This document shows positions 1 to 11,100 of a stretch of DNA of 64,000 nucleotides, piece by piece. The position numbers were made by a program, and so were the translations under genes. The notes below the pieces were generated by a model. It did not search any database. It saw only the letters and a list, made by a program, of their open reading frames with translations, and was not told where the DNA came from. The stretch is from Theileria orientalis strain Shintoku (lineage: Eukaryota > Apicomplexa > Aconoidasida > Piroplasmida > Theileriidae), in assembly GCF_000740895.1 (NCBI RefSeq), contig NC_025261.1:930001-994000 (forward strand). Reading direction: 5' to 3'. The number at the start of each line of letters is the position of its first letter. The first letter of the stretch is position 1.

Positions 1-717
1 ACGAAGGAGTTCACGGGAGGGACGCCCTGGTACGAGTCGCCGGAGCAGAAGCTGCTCGAGTACTACACGAAAAAGAACAGGAACTGCGAAATGGCGAGGA
101 AAGTCAACATCGACATAAGCAGCGACGCCTGGGGAGCAGGACTCTCGATCGTGGAGGTGCTGATGGGCAGGCGAGTGGTGGACTACATCAAGCAGCCGTA
201 CGGCATCGGCCTGCTCAACTTCACAGGAATACCGCCCTACGGAAAGAGCAGCGTGACCTCCCCGAACCTCGAAGACTACCTCTGGTGGAACAGAGAAGAG
301 TACTGGGAAATCAATCCAGAGGCGTGGGTGCACGAGGCAAAGAAGGTGCTCGGCCTGACGTGTGAGAACTGCGCAATGGTGGACCCGGAGACCATGAGCT
401 ACAAGGACAACTACCCTGAGGACCTGGAGTACACAGACAAGGTCGAGTACACGAACTACTCGGACGCCATGGAGAACAGCTACATGGAGGGGGGCAGTTA
501 CGTTGAAAGCGTGGACAACGAGTTCGAGGACTTCTACACCTGCAGCGTCTGCAGCTACAGGTACAACGAAACGGTCAAGGAGAACATCTGCAAAATCGTG
601 GCCAGATACGTCTTCAACAGCCTAATAGTGGTGGACCCGAGAAAGAGGAGGAACGTACAGGAGGTGGCCAACCACCTCAGGTCGTTCGTGACACAGGCAA
701 TATCATACTACTTGTAA
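1..717 (+). CDS. Protein kinase-like protein, C-lobe only (5' end outside window)
   Basis: The frame is open from base 1 and the first Met is only codon 31, so the gene begins upstream. The visible 238 residues form a kinase C-lobe: GGTPWYESPE at residues 6-15 is the end of an activation segment (APE-type), SSDAWGAGLSIVEVL at about 40-54 matches the helix-F D-x-W-x-x-G motif, and VVDPRKRRNVQEV near the C-terminus matches the subdomain XI D-P-x-x-R block. Between X and XI lies a long insertion with two Cys pairs, CENC (nt 361-372) and CSVC (nt 541-552), that could bind zinc. The ATP-binding lobe, HRD and DFG motifs are not in the window, so I cannot say whether it is active. Codon use is GC-rich, as in TOP2 and tubulin nearby. 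Confidence 0.75.
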   Translation, partial: TKEFTGGTPWYESPEQKLLEYYTKKNRNCEMARKVNIDISSDAWGAGLSIVEVLMGRRVVDYIKQPYGIGLLNFTGIPPYGKSSVTSPNLEDYLWWNREEYWEINPEAWVHEAKKVLGLTCENCAMVDPETMSYKDNYPEDLEYTDKVEYTNYSDAMENSYMEGGSYVESVDNEFEDFYTCSVCSYRYNETVKENICKIVARYVFNSLIVVDPRKRRNVQEVANHLRSFVTQAISYYL

Positions 718-1021
718 ATTTTAATTTTTTAATTTATACGACTATATGAGCGGATTATTAGCGGTATGTGAATAAACTATAAAGTGTTTAACTCAATAAG
801 GGCAGGGAGAGCGGGAGATGCCGGTATGCCACGGGGGCACAGATAGGAAGGAAAAACAAATAAAAGCGAGGAGGCAGGTGGGAGAGTCAAATAAAATACG
901 CGTACAAGCAAATGTGTTGATAAACTGCGAGGAGGCAGTGAGAGGAGAAAGTCCGTATGGGATATCGGGTGTGATTCTCCACCAGTATATATATAGTTCC
1001 CTGTAATATTTATTTCAGAAA
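718..1021. other. Intergenic spacer with purine-rich, GC-richer island
   Basis: This is the leader region of CNOT9. About 800-1000 is unusually G/purine-rich for a spacer here, with repeated gcgaggaggcag segments and a possible GGAGAA/TTCTCC stem near 951-1000. No ORF with protein-like composition was found. It may be a 5' UTR or a small structured RNA (see findings). Confidence 0.4.
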
Positions 1022-2443
1022 ATGACCATTGGCAACTTCAGCTATTTACCTGAATCCAGTGAGTCGATAAACTCAATTCATACGGATTCGCAACTGCTGA
1101 ACCACCAACTTTCCATAGTTTCAACCTCCAGGCCAGTATCGTCGCAAATACAGCAGACCAGCGACAAGATACTGCCGCACTTGCTGCATCAGCTCATCCT
1201 GGACCTGTCGGTGCCCGAGAAGAGGGAGTACGCGCTGATCGAGCTGAGCAAGCAGCGCGAGAATTACCCGGACCTGGCAATTTTGCTGTGGCACTCATTC
1301 GGGACAGTGGCGACGCTGCTGTACGAGATCGTTTCGGTCTAGTAAGTTACCAGCCTCATCTTTATTACGCAGTCACTACCTGTACCCGCTGACGATTTCG
1401 ATGGCTGACTCCACCAAGGCGTCCAACTCACTATCGCTCCTACAATGTATCGCATCGCACCCGCACACCAGGCACCACTTCCTCAGCGGTATCCCACTGC
1501 CCTCACACCAATGTTTAGCGCACATTCCGCTGTTCCTGTACCCGTTTCTCAACACCGCCTCGAAGAGCCGGAGGATCGAGTACCTCAAGCTCACCTGTCT
1601 CGGCGTGATTGGAGCCCTCGTTAAGGTTTGGCGCAATCAATTTACCCTTTTTTAGAGCGACGACGAGGAGGTTATTGTATTTTTACTTGAAACTGAGATT
1701 ATACCGCTGTGTCTTCGAATAATGGAAACTGGATCAGACATTTCCAAAACAGTATCTTTTCTGCCTTATTTATCAGTCGCATAGACGCCTTGTTTTTATA
1801 TTATGGACGGCTTTACTCTATATACACTCAGACAATAACTAAATTGATATATACTTATTCAACAATTGTACAAATATAAGTTAATACGTCTTTATATAGC
1901 TCCTTAACAAGTCACCTACATATACCAGTAGCGTCGCTGTCCACATTTACCTGTGTATAAGTACCATGTATATGTGTAATTTATTGATATTAGGTCTCGA
2001 TATTCATCGTACAGAAGATTTTGATGGACGACAGGGGGCTAGCGTATGTCTGTGCCACAGCTGAACGGTTCTACGCGGTCACATCGGTGCTCAACAACAT
2101 GGTGCTGGGCCTGCTCGAGAGCCCTTCGCGGAGAATTCTGAAGCACATCGTGCGATCGTACCTCCGTCTGTCGGACAACACGAGGGCCAGAGACGCACTC
2201 AGGAAGTGCCTCCCCGAACCCCTCAGGAAAATGTAAGTTGAAACCTATGGACAGTTAAATCCCTGCCCACGCTAGCTACGTATGCTACGACCAGCTAGTC
2301 AGACGAGCCGCGCTTCCCCCTAATCATTACACCACAGAGACCCCTCGTTCTACCCGTGCCTGAAGGAGGAACCCATGCTGAAAAAGTGGCTGCTTCAGTT
2401 GATTTGCAATACTGAGCCGATTGACGAAAGCCACCCGATGTAA
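1022..2443 (+). CDS. CNOT9: CCR4-NOT complex subunit 9 (Rcd1/CAF40)
   Basis: Six exons: 1022-1341, 1373-1488, 1519-1625, 1656-1751, 1994-2232, 2338-2443, giving 327 aa in frame. The spliced protein follows the CNOT9 armadillo-repeat family almost block for block: [86 protein letters not shown] and [24 protein letters not shown]9 is the peptide-binding scaffold of the CCR4-NOT deadenylase, which acts in cytoplasmic mRNA decay and repression. Introns are 31, 30, 30, 242 and 105 nt. Intron 2 (1489-1518) is 30 nt with no in-frame stop, so retention would add ten residues inside the repeat. The unspliced reading is clearly wrong because removal restores the conserved FLSAHIPLF junction. The N-terminal 50 residues are poorly conserved. 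Confidence 0.96.
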
Positions 2444-2573
2444 CTCCTAATGTGAATTTTACAGTATTTGTGTTTGAGTACTATAGCTCCTGAATCTGTT
2501 AGTTCGTGATAGATTGTGTGATGCGTTATATTTTACAGTTGACAGGGCGGTGGTCCGGGGGATGGCTGCGCAG

Positions 2574-2837
2574 TCAGGTCTCGAAGGTGATGCTGTTGCA
2601 GTTGACGCATCTGACGTAGTCGCCCACCTGGTAGAACGAGGGAGTCTGGCAGTTCGAACAGATGACCTTGGTGGTCGTCTCGTGCCTGCTCCGCTTCTTG
2701 CGGCTCGTGTTTATCGAGTAACTCCTGTTGGAAATCAGACTCGATACCAGGGCGTTTGAAGGAGGCTTCAGTATCTTTTTATCGTTGCCTTTGTTTGAGG
2801 AGGCGCTGTTTATTTTACAATGTACTGGGTCGTCCAT
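2574..2837 (-). CDS. Small LSD1-like zinc-ribbon protein
   Basis: Single exon, 87 aa from the ATG at 2837 (MDDPVHCKINS); an in-frame start further upstream (to 2918) is possible but gives a low-complexity leader. The N-terminal part is Ser/Lys/Asn-rich. The C-terminal 30 residues hold CSNCQTPSFYQVGDYVRCVNC, a C-x2-C...C-x2-C ribbon with the spacing and hydrophobic pattern of LSD1-type zinc fingers. In plants such domains are regulators of cell death, but small apicomplexan proteins of this shape have no assigned function. It is convergent with CNOT9, 130 bp away. The fold is well supported; the role is not known. Confidence 0.65.
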   Translation of the reverse strand: MDDPVHCKINSASSNKGNDKKILKPPSNALVSSLISNRSYSINTSRKKRSRHETTTKVICSNCQTPSFYQVGDYVRCVNCNSITFET

Positions 2838-3469
2838 TTTGGCGCAAAAAAATATTATGTTGGTGGAAGTACCAACACCACTTGCCGTTGTTGCATCTGG
2901 CGACAAAACACTCCACACACTAAATATTTACTTATGTGAGCACTAATTTATTTTTTTTATGGCAGATGCTGAAGTATATGGCGCATCTGATGCGTAAATG
3001 TGAAAGTTTATTTATGTATTAAATTAATCTTGAGTCTATCCCTTTACCGGAACAAAACAAAATTTTTTAAAATACAGCTTCATGTGAAACCGTATTTGTA
3101 CCCGAAATAAGTGTCTGGAAGTTTGCGGGTGAAATTTACACCCTTATTAAATTTTTGTCAACAATGTGTCGCAATTTTCACTAGTTATGTTACAAAATCT
3201 CTACGTCGAGTTTAACTCGTGCCGCGTAAAGTTGATTTACCTACGGACCTTGATTATATGTGAATCCTGTGGGAGTTGATGAGTCTGAGAAGCCGATCCT
3301 GGGCGCTGTGATGGTGATTGTGTCGCCCCTCGCGCTCCTCCGTTGATCCTTTAAGCAGCCTTTTTAGTTTCGTCGCTCGCTCTAACCAGCTTGCTGTGGC
3401 TATTAAAATCCTCAATCGTCTCCTTTCAACCTTTACTTAAGTTCTTGAGTGTGTGCAGTGGTCTGTAGT
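2838..3469. other. Intergenic spacer, no gene seen
   Basis: AT-rich sequence holding the promoter side of the zinc-ribbon gene and the 3' flank of beta-tubulin. The segment 3270-3400 is richer in C/T and may be tubulin 3' UTR. I see no ORF, tRNA or repeat. Confidence 0.5.
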
Positions 3470-5446
<1,977 letters not shown>

Positions 5447-6409
5447 CTAAAATGATGCGATGCGCAGGAGCTTAAAATTGTGCTCCAATTCGTCGCGCAC
5501 CTTGTTCAGCTGCTTTTGGATCTTTGCCTTGTCCTGATTCAGCTGACGCCGTCTTACCTTTTCCAGCTCCGCGTCTATGCTCGGCTCATTGTCTTCTTTG
5601 GACCCCTGCGTAGCCTCCTTGACCAATGTGTACCAGTTATTTAATAGATCCACCTCGTCTCTCTGGAATTTTAACAAATTTGTTAATATGTCTGCCTTTT
5701 TCAGCACTGACGACTTGCTTTTTGTTTTCGGCTTTGTGTCGTCGAAGTACTCATCGTACTCGTCCATGTAAAGGTTCGTGTCGTAGTATGACTCGTCTAC
5801 TTTTGTGCTCCTCAGCTCCTCCTCAAGCTCCCGTTCAATTTTCCGGATCCTTTTCACCTTGTCGATGTCGGATTCCTTGGCTGTTCTTTTTGAGCTTTGG
5901 GTCGATTCCAGCTCATCAAAGATCGAATGCCCAGTGATTATATACGACCTGGTGCTTAGTCCAGCTTTGCCGATTCTTATTTGATCCCCTGCAGAGAGTA
6001 GATAATATTTTTCGGGCTGTAACCTCATATGGTTCACGGTAGTTCCACATTTAGAGTTTAAATCGTATATTACAAGACTGTTGCTCCTTGTATAGTGCAT
6101 TATAAAGTGCTTTCTGGACACCTGTGGGTTCTTATATACAAAGTCACACTCGTCCATTGACCCTAGCACGTAGAAGGAGTTGAAATTGAGCTTAACTGTG
6201 TCGAGAAGAACACCGTTAGATACGATTTGCACTGAAAGATCCAATATTTTTGCATCAACTGAGGAGGAAGCCCACTTCGGCGGATTGTAAACCAAATGTC
6301 CTTTCGGATCGTCGCCTACTTTACTGATAGATAGGGGCAATTTGTCATCCAATAACTTCCAGTCTTCCTCGTCAGAAGCGGCCTCTTCGGGCTGATCCTT
6401 CCCACACAT
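5447..6409 (-). CDS. FHA-domain protein, kanadaptin-like
   Basis: Single exon, 320 aa. An FHA phosphothreonine-binding domain occupies about residues 70-155: YVLGSMDECDF, the S-R-K-H core in PQVSRKHFIMHY, then LNSKCGTTVN and DQIRIG, so the key Ser, Arg, His and Asn are present. A charged helix (KVKRIRKIERELEEELR) and an acidic YMDEYDEYFDDTK segment follow, then a C-terminal coiled coil. FHA followed by a D/E-rich FDDT-type motif and coiled coil recalls kanadaptin (SLC4A1AP), a nuclear protein, though the alignment is by eye. The start is 61 bp from the stop of the next gene upstream on the same strand, so the spacer is very tight. Alternative: another nuclear FHA adaptor such as SNIP1. Confidence 0.8.
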   Translation of the reverse strand: MCGKDQPEEAASDEEDWKLLDDKLPLSISKVGDDPKGHLVYNPPKWASSSVDAKILDLSVQIVSNGVLLDTVKLNFNSFYVLGSMDECDFVYKNPQVSRKHFIMHYTRSNSLVIYDLNSKCGTTVNHMRLQPEKYYLLSAGDQIRIGKAGLSTRSYIITGHSIFDELESTQSSKRTAKESDIDKVKRIRKIERELEEELRSTKVDESYYDTNLYMDEYDEYFDDTKPKTKSKSSVLKKADILTNLLKFQRDEVDLLNNWYTLVKEATQGSKEDNEPSIDAELEKVRRRQLNQDKAKIQKQLNKVRDELEHNFKLLRIASF

Positions 6410-6470
6410 TATCTAAAACTTGTGCAAGTATGTATGGTAAGCAAAAATATAGTACATTAAAGTCATCGAT

Positions 6471-8018
6471 TTACTCGTTTTTTGAGTCTAATAGGGATAA
6501 CTTCCTGAGTTTACTTCTCAGTTCCCCCATCTTCAGTTGCAGCTGTTCATTTTCCGATTTAAGGTTTTCCAAGTCCTTGAGAGCGCATTTTGACTGTTTT
6601 TCCAGCCGGTTCTTATCACCAACCTGCTTGTTCAGCTGCTCCTGAAGAGAGTTGTTTTCCTGTGTTAGCAGGCCTAGCTTCTCGTTTAGCATTGCGTTCC
6701 TGTTCACCAAATCCGCGTAGAGACTCTGGTTTTCATCACTTGTGGAGTCGAACTCAGATAGTGCCGAGGTCGTTGTGGTTTGCCTGGACAGTCCCCTTTG
6801 ACTGGCCAATTTTCTGGGCAACACGCGGTGTGTGTTGAGTTCCTTGTCCTCTGGTTCCTTTTCTAGGTTCTTAGACTGCCGCTTAATGGGCACCTCGACA
6901 CTCAGTTCCTTGGCAGTTTGCTGCTCGTTTGCGATTTGCTCTTGAAACACTTGAATCGTGCTCTTCATTTCCAGTTCGAGGAAACTCTTTTCTTGCTTGG
7001 CTCGCTCCAACTCGCGGCCCAGTCGACTGTTCTCCAAAATCAAGAACGACACGTCGACGCTCAGGCGCTGAACCAGCGCATTAAGGCTGAGGGTGTTCAT
7101 GTTTACCAGCTGATCGAGTCTGCCGTCCCTCGTTAGCTCCATCTGGTTGTTTTCGAACGAGCTGTTCAGCAGCACTCTGCTGTGGAACACTCTCAGCATC
7201 AGCACCACCAGGTCCCTCTGGTTCCTGTTGTAGACTCTGAGGGTGAACTTTAGGTCCGCGTCGAACTCCAAATAGAAACGCAGCTCGTCCTCCAGGTCCA
7301 ATTTCGCACGCGGGAAGTCCGTTCCGAACCTGCACTTGCTCCTCCAAGCGAAGCCCATGTTGTCCTCCGGCTTCAGGGTAACCTCCTCGGCGAGCAGGTA
7401 GAGCACGACGTGGCGGTAATCCGACTGAGATTGCACCTTCTCCGAGTTCACTTCAAGCAGGTAGAGCTGGTGCCTCGAGGTGTTGTTTATCAGAGCCTCC
7501 TGGATCATCCGCTTCGACCTCACGTCGATGTCTATCGGCCCGATTTCAGCCTCCGCGTACTCGTGTGAGCCTTCCAGCGAGCAGCGCACGACGACCGTGT
7601 TCCCGACGTCGTCTGCGGTCAGCTTATACGTCGACTGCGTGCAGTGGTCGATTGCGCACTCGTAGCTGTGCAGCCTCCGCCTCCAGCTGAACTTGCAGAG
7701 GCGCGAGTCCACTCCAGTCACTGAAACCACGATCAGTCCGATCTCCTGCTGGTGGAACTTGACGTCGAAGCCGAAGGTGTGGTTCCCGGACGTCTTCAAC
7801 TCGGCCGTCCTCTGCGACTTTGAGTTGGGCACTGGGAAGAGCGAGCAGTTCACTTCGTTGGCCAGCCGTCCGCAGATCGGCGTCTTAAAATTGTCTATGT
7901 TTACCGACAGTTCACTCTTCGCCTGCTTCGCGTGGTACTTCAGCTGCGCGCCCACCTCTTGCAGGGCCGACGACACTTGCGTCCCTAGTTTCCTCAAAAT
8001 TTCACTGTTCGTCTCCAT
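6471..8018 (-). CDS. Coiled-coil protein with AIR9-like Ig-type domain
   Basis: Single exon, 515 aa. The N-terminal part has amphipathic helices; residues 100-170 contain CKFSWRRRLHSYECAI, then YKLTADDVGNTVVVRCS and AEAEIGPIDIDVRSKRMI. This W...Y-x-L-x-x-D-D-V-G pattern is that of A9 repeats of plant AIR9, a microtubule-associated protein. After a beta-rich middle, residues 300-515 are coiled coil (LERAKQEKSFLELEMKS; NEKLGLLTQENNSLQEQL). A cytoskeletal role is suggested by the family resemblance only. It lies between TOP2 and the FHA gene on the same strand. I do not recognise a named orthologue. Confidence 0.7.
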   Translation of the reverse strand: METNSEILRKLGTQVSSALQEVGAQLKYHAKQAKSELSVNIDNFKTPICGRLANEVNCSLFPVPNSKSQRTAELKTSGNHTFGFDVKFHQQEIGLIVVSVTGVDSRLCKFSWRRRLHSYECAIDHCTQSTYKLTADDVGNTVVVRCSLEGSHEYAEAEIGPIDIDVRSKRMIQEALINNTSRHQLYLLEVNSEKVQSQSDYRHVVLYLLAEEVTLKPEDNMGFAWRSKCRFGTDFPRAKLDLEDELRFYLEFDADLKFTLRVYNRNQRDLVVLMLRVFHSRVLLNSSFENNQMELTRDGRLDQLVNMNTLSLNALVQRLSVDVSFLILENSRLGRELERAKQEKSFLELEMKSTIQVFQEQIANEQQTAKELSVEVPIKRQSKNLEKEPEDKELNTHRVLPRKLASQRGLSRQTTTTSALSEFDSTSDENQSLYADLVNRNAMLNEKLGLLTQENNSLQEQLNKQVGDKNRLEKQSKCALKDLENLKSENEQLQLKMGELRSKLRKLSLLDSKNE

Positions 8019-8134
8019 TTCCTCTGTTTTGCATTTTAATTAATTTTTGGTTACTTCTTATGCAGTATAAATAAAATGTGTAAGTGATATGTACGTGTAT
8101 ACATTACTTTTATGTTGCGATATGTGGTTAGACA

Positions 8135-11100
8135 CTAGTAGTCACTTTCGTCGTCGTCCTGATCCATTTCGTAGTCGCTTTCTTCGCTTTCGTCCTCCGA
8201 TTCGTCCTCGTCGTCCTCAAACTCGTCTTCCTCTGAGTATTCCTGGATTACCTTCTTGGCTCTCTTCGGCCTCCCCCTAGCCGTCTCCTCCTCTTGTTCA
8301 TTTTCACTATCTTTACTCATTTCTTCCGATTTTCCGCCCTGTTTGCTCATATCTTCCGATTTTGGACGCCCCCTAGTCGTTGTATTGGTGTTTTTTGTAC
8401 TGGTTTTTGCGCTCACGCCCTTGTTCTTGTTGCTGGCACTGCTACTGCCACCGCCACTGTTCTTCCTTCTCGTCTTACTGCTGACCGCCTCCTCGTAATC
8501 CTCATCTGAGCTCATTATCAAGACCTTACTTTGTTTCCTCTTTCTGGCAATATTGCTAAACGTGGGCTCGTAGTCGTCATCTTTCGTGCTTTTGGATTCC
8601 TTTGCGGTTCTCGATGGAGTGGCAAGCGCCCCCTTGCTTGCTTTGCTACCGCCATCGGCCTGCGTGCTTGTGGCTTCTCTTTCGAATATGTCACTAGTAC
8701 CTCCAACACCAGTGGCGCCAGTTGTTGACTTAGTCACAACCAGGCCTTTAGTGTTAGTGGCACTCGTTGGACTTGCTATAGTTTCCAACAAGTTGTTTGA
8801 GTTGTTAAACTTTTTGTTAAGTCTATCTATCAGCGACACGTTGTACTTATTTTGCGGAGGTTTTTCCTCGTCATCTTGTCTCGATGACGAGTAGAACAGC
8901 CTATCCACTTGCGACGCCTGCAGCGACTCCGTGTTGTCTACTTGCGACAGCTCCAGCTGCGACAGTTGAATGTGGTCCATCTGCGAGAACTCGTTCTCCT
9001 CGTCGCTGAACAGGTGCTGGCTCTGGTCATTTGACATTTGTGAGTACTGCACATTCGTCAGCTGCGAATACTGTATGTTTTCTATTTGCGACGGCTCTAT
9101 CGACTCCATTCTCTGCAGCTTCTCCCTCTCCTCTGGTGACTTAGCGGCGCCTTTACCAAAAAACTTGTCAATATTGGATTCGTGTCTCCCAAAGTCCTCC
9201 CTGTACTTACTGCCGTCCGTGCCTGATTTACCTTTATTTACCGCATGCTTAACGCCATCAACTCCGATCCCTCTATCGCTATCATCGTACTTTACTTCGT
9301 CGATTTCGTCAACGTCCATTTCATTGTCTACGGTGCTTCCATCGTGGTCGTTTTCTTTTACTTGTTCCACCTTCTTTGCTGATTTCGCGACGTTCGCTCC
9401 GTTTACTGCCATGACGTTCGCTTTAAACATCTGTAGCTTCTGCTTATTCAGCAGCACCTGCTGCTTATTCGTCGGCGGGTACAGCTTCGTCTGCATCAGC
9501 TGCGCCTTCAGCTGATCCAGGTCCTGCTCGTACAGCTGCAGCGAGGTCGTGTTTATCAGCGTCTTCAGCTGCAGCTGCTTGCTGTTGTACTCGTTGTTCA
9601 GCTTGTTGATGCTCTCGATGCTCAGGCTCAGCAGCGACATGTTAAGCAGGTAGTTGTAGCCCTCCTTCTCCAGGAGCTCGTCCGCCTCCTGGCCCTCCTC
9701 CTTGTCGTAGTCGTCCTTCGCGCTCAGGCTCGAGAACTGGTCGAACTGCAGTCTCTTGAGCTCGTTCACTATCTGCTGCTTCGACTTCCTGAAGAGCACC
9801 AACTCGTTGTTGATGATCATGTTGATGAAGCGCACTTGGTTCGAGAGCTGCTGCAGCTGCACCTGCAGCTGCTTGATCAGGTACTCTCTTCTCTTGTTGT
9901 AGTACTTCACTCTCGTGTTGATGAACTCCTTCAGGATCTCCAGCTCACTCTCGTATCTCTTGATTCTCTTGCTCGAGTCGAAGAGCGTCATGTTACTCGT
10001 GCTTATCGTCGTCTTCAGCTTAAACACCTTCTCGACTCCCTCCTTCATGATCTCCGCCGCCATGTTCACGTTGATGTTAACTCTGATGTCGATAACTTCG
10101 TTGCTGCTAAAGTCGCTGTAGTCCGTGATGTACCCGTCGTCCTCGTCCTCCTTTCCTCTGTTCTGCGACACCAGCGAGTTCAGGAACTCTCTGTAGTCGT
10201 TGATCCACCTGTTTATTGGCAGCTCCGTGATCGTCAGCTTCCTCATGTCCTCCGACAGCTTGTACTTGCCCACCACGTCGAAGCCCAGCTTACTGTTCCT
10301 CTCTATCGTTCCTTTGAATCCCTTGTACCAGGGCACCATTTCGAACATTTCCTCGTTCCTCAGGTAATTTTTAATGTTTTCGATCACGTCGATCGGGTTG
10401 TAGCAGGGCACGTTCGTGCTGAAGCCCGTGCCTATTCCCTCGGACCCGTTCACCAGGACCATCGGTATTATTGGCAGGTAGTAGAACGGCTCCACCAGCT
10501 GCCCCTCCTCGTTCTGGTAGTCCAGGATCGGGTCGTCCTCCTGCAGGAAGACGTAGCGCGTCAGCGGCGCCAGCTTCGTGAAGATGTAGCGTGCTGCTGC
10601 TGCGTCCTTGCCTCCCTCCTTTCTGCTTCCGAACTGTCCGCAGGGCAACAGAAGGTTCAGGTTATTCGAGCCCACGAAGTCCTGCGCCATATTGACGATC
10701 GTCTGCTGGAGCGAGTTTTCTCCGTGGTGGTACGCGCTGTGCTCTGCGATGTAGCCCGTCAGCTGCGCCACCTTGCACTCGTTCTTCAGGTTCCTCTTGA
10801 AGCACCCGAAGAGCACCTTCCTCTGCCCCGGCTTAAAGCCGTCGATCACTGACGGGATGCTCCTCTCCGTGTCGTAGATGCTGAACTGGATAAGCTCCTT
10901 GTTGATGAAGTCCGAGTAGCGCAGCTTCTTTATCGAGTGGTCCACTGTGTTTCCCAGCGTGTAGTTCTGCATCCAGTTCTTCCTGTCCTCGATCCTCTTC
11001 TTACTGAACGCCATGTCGATGCTGTCGTCGTCCTTGTTGTCCACGTAGTTGAACTCGATCAGGTGCCTGTTTAGGTTACTGAAGTACTCCTTGAACTCCT

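Noticed and set aside
818..1006. 62-codon plus-strand open frame in the CNOT9 leader
   Set aside because: Composition is unlike neighbouring proteins and no family or splice continuation fits; more likely UTR or RNA.
9836..10852. 338-codon open frame on the plus strand inside TOP2
   Set aside because: It is exactly antisense to the conserved TOP2 core and has a Leu/Val/His/Arg composition typical of a reverse-complement shadow.
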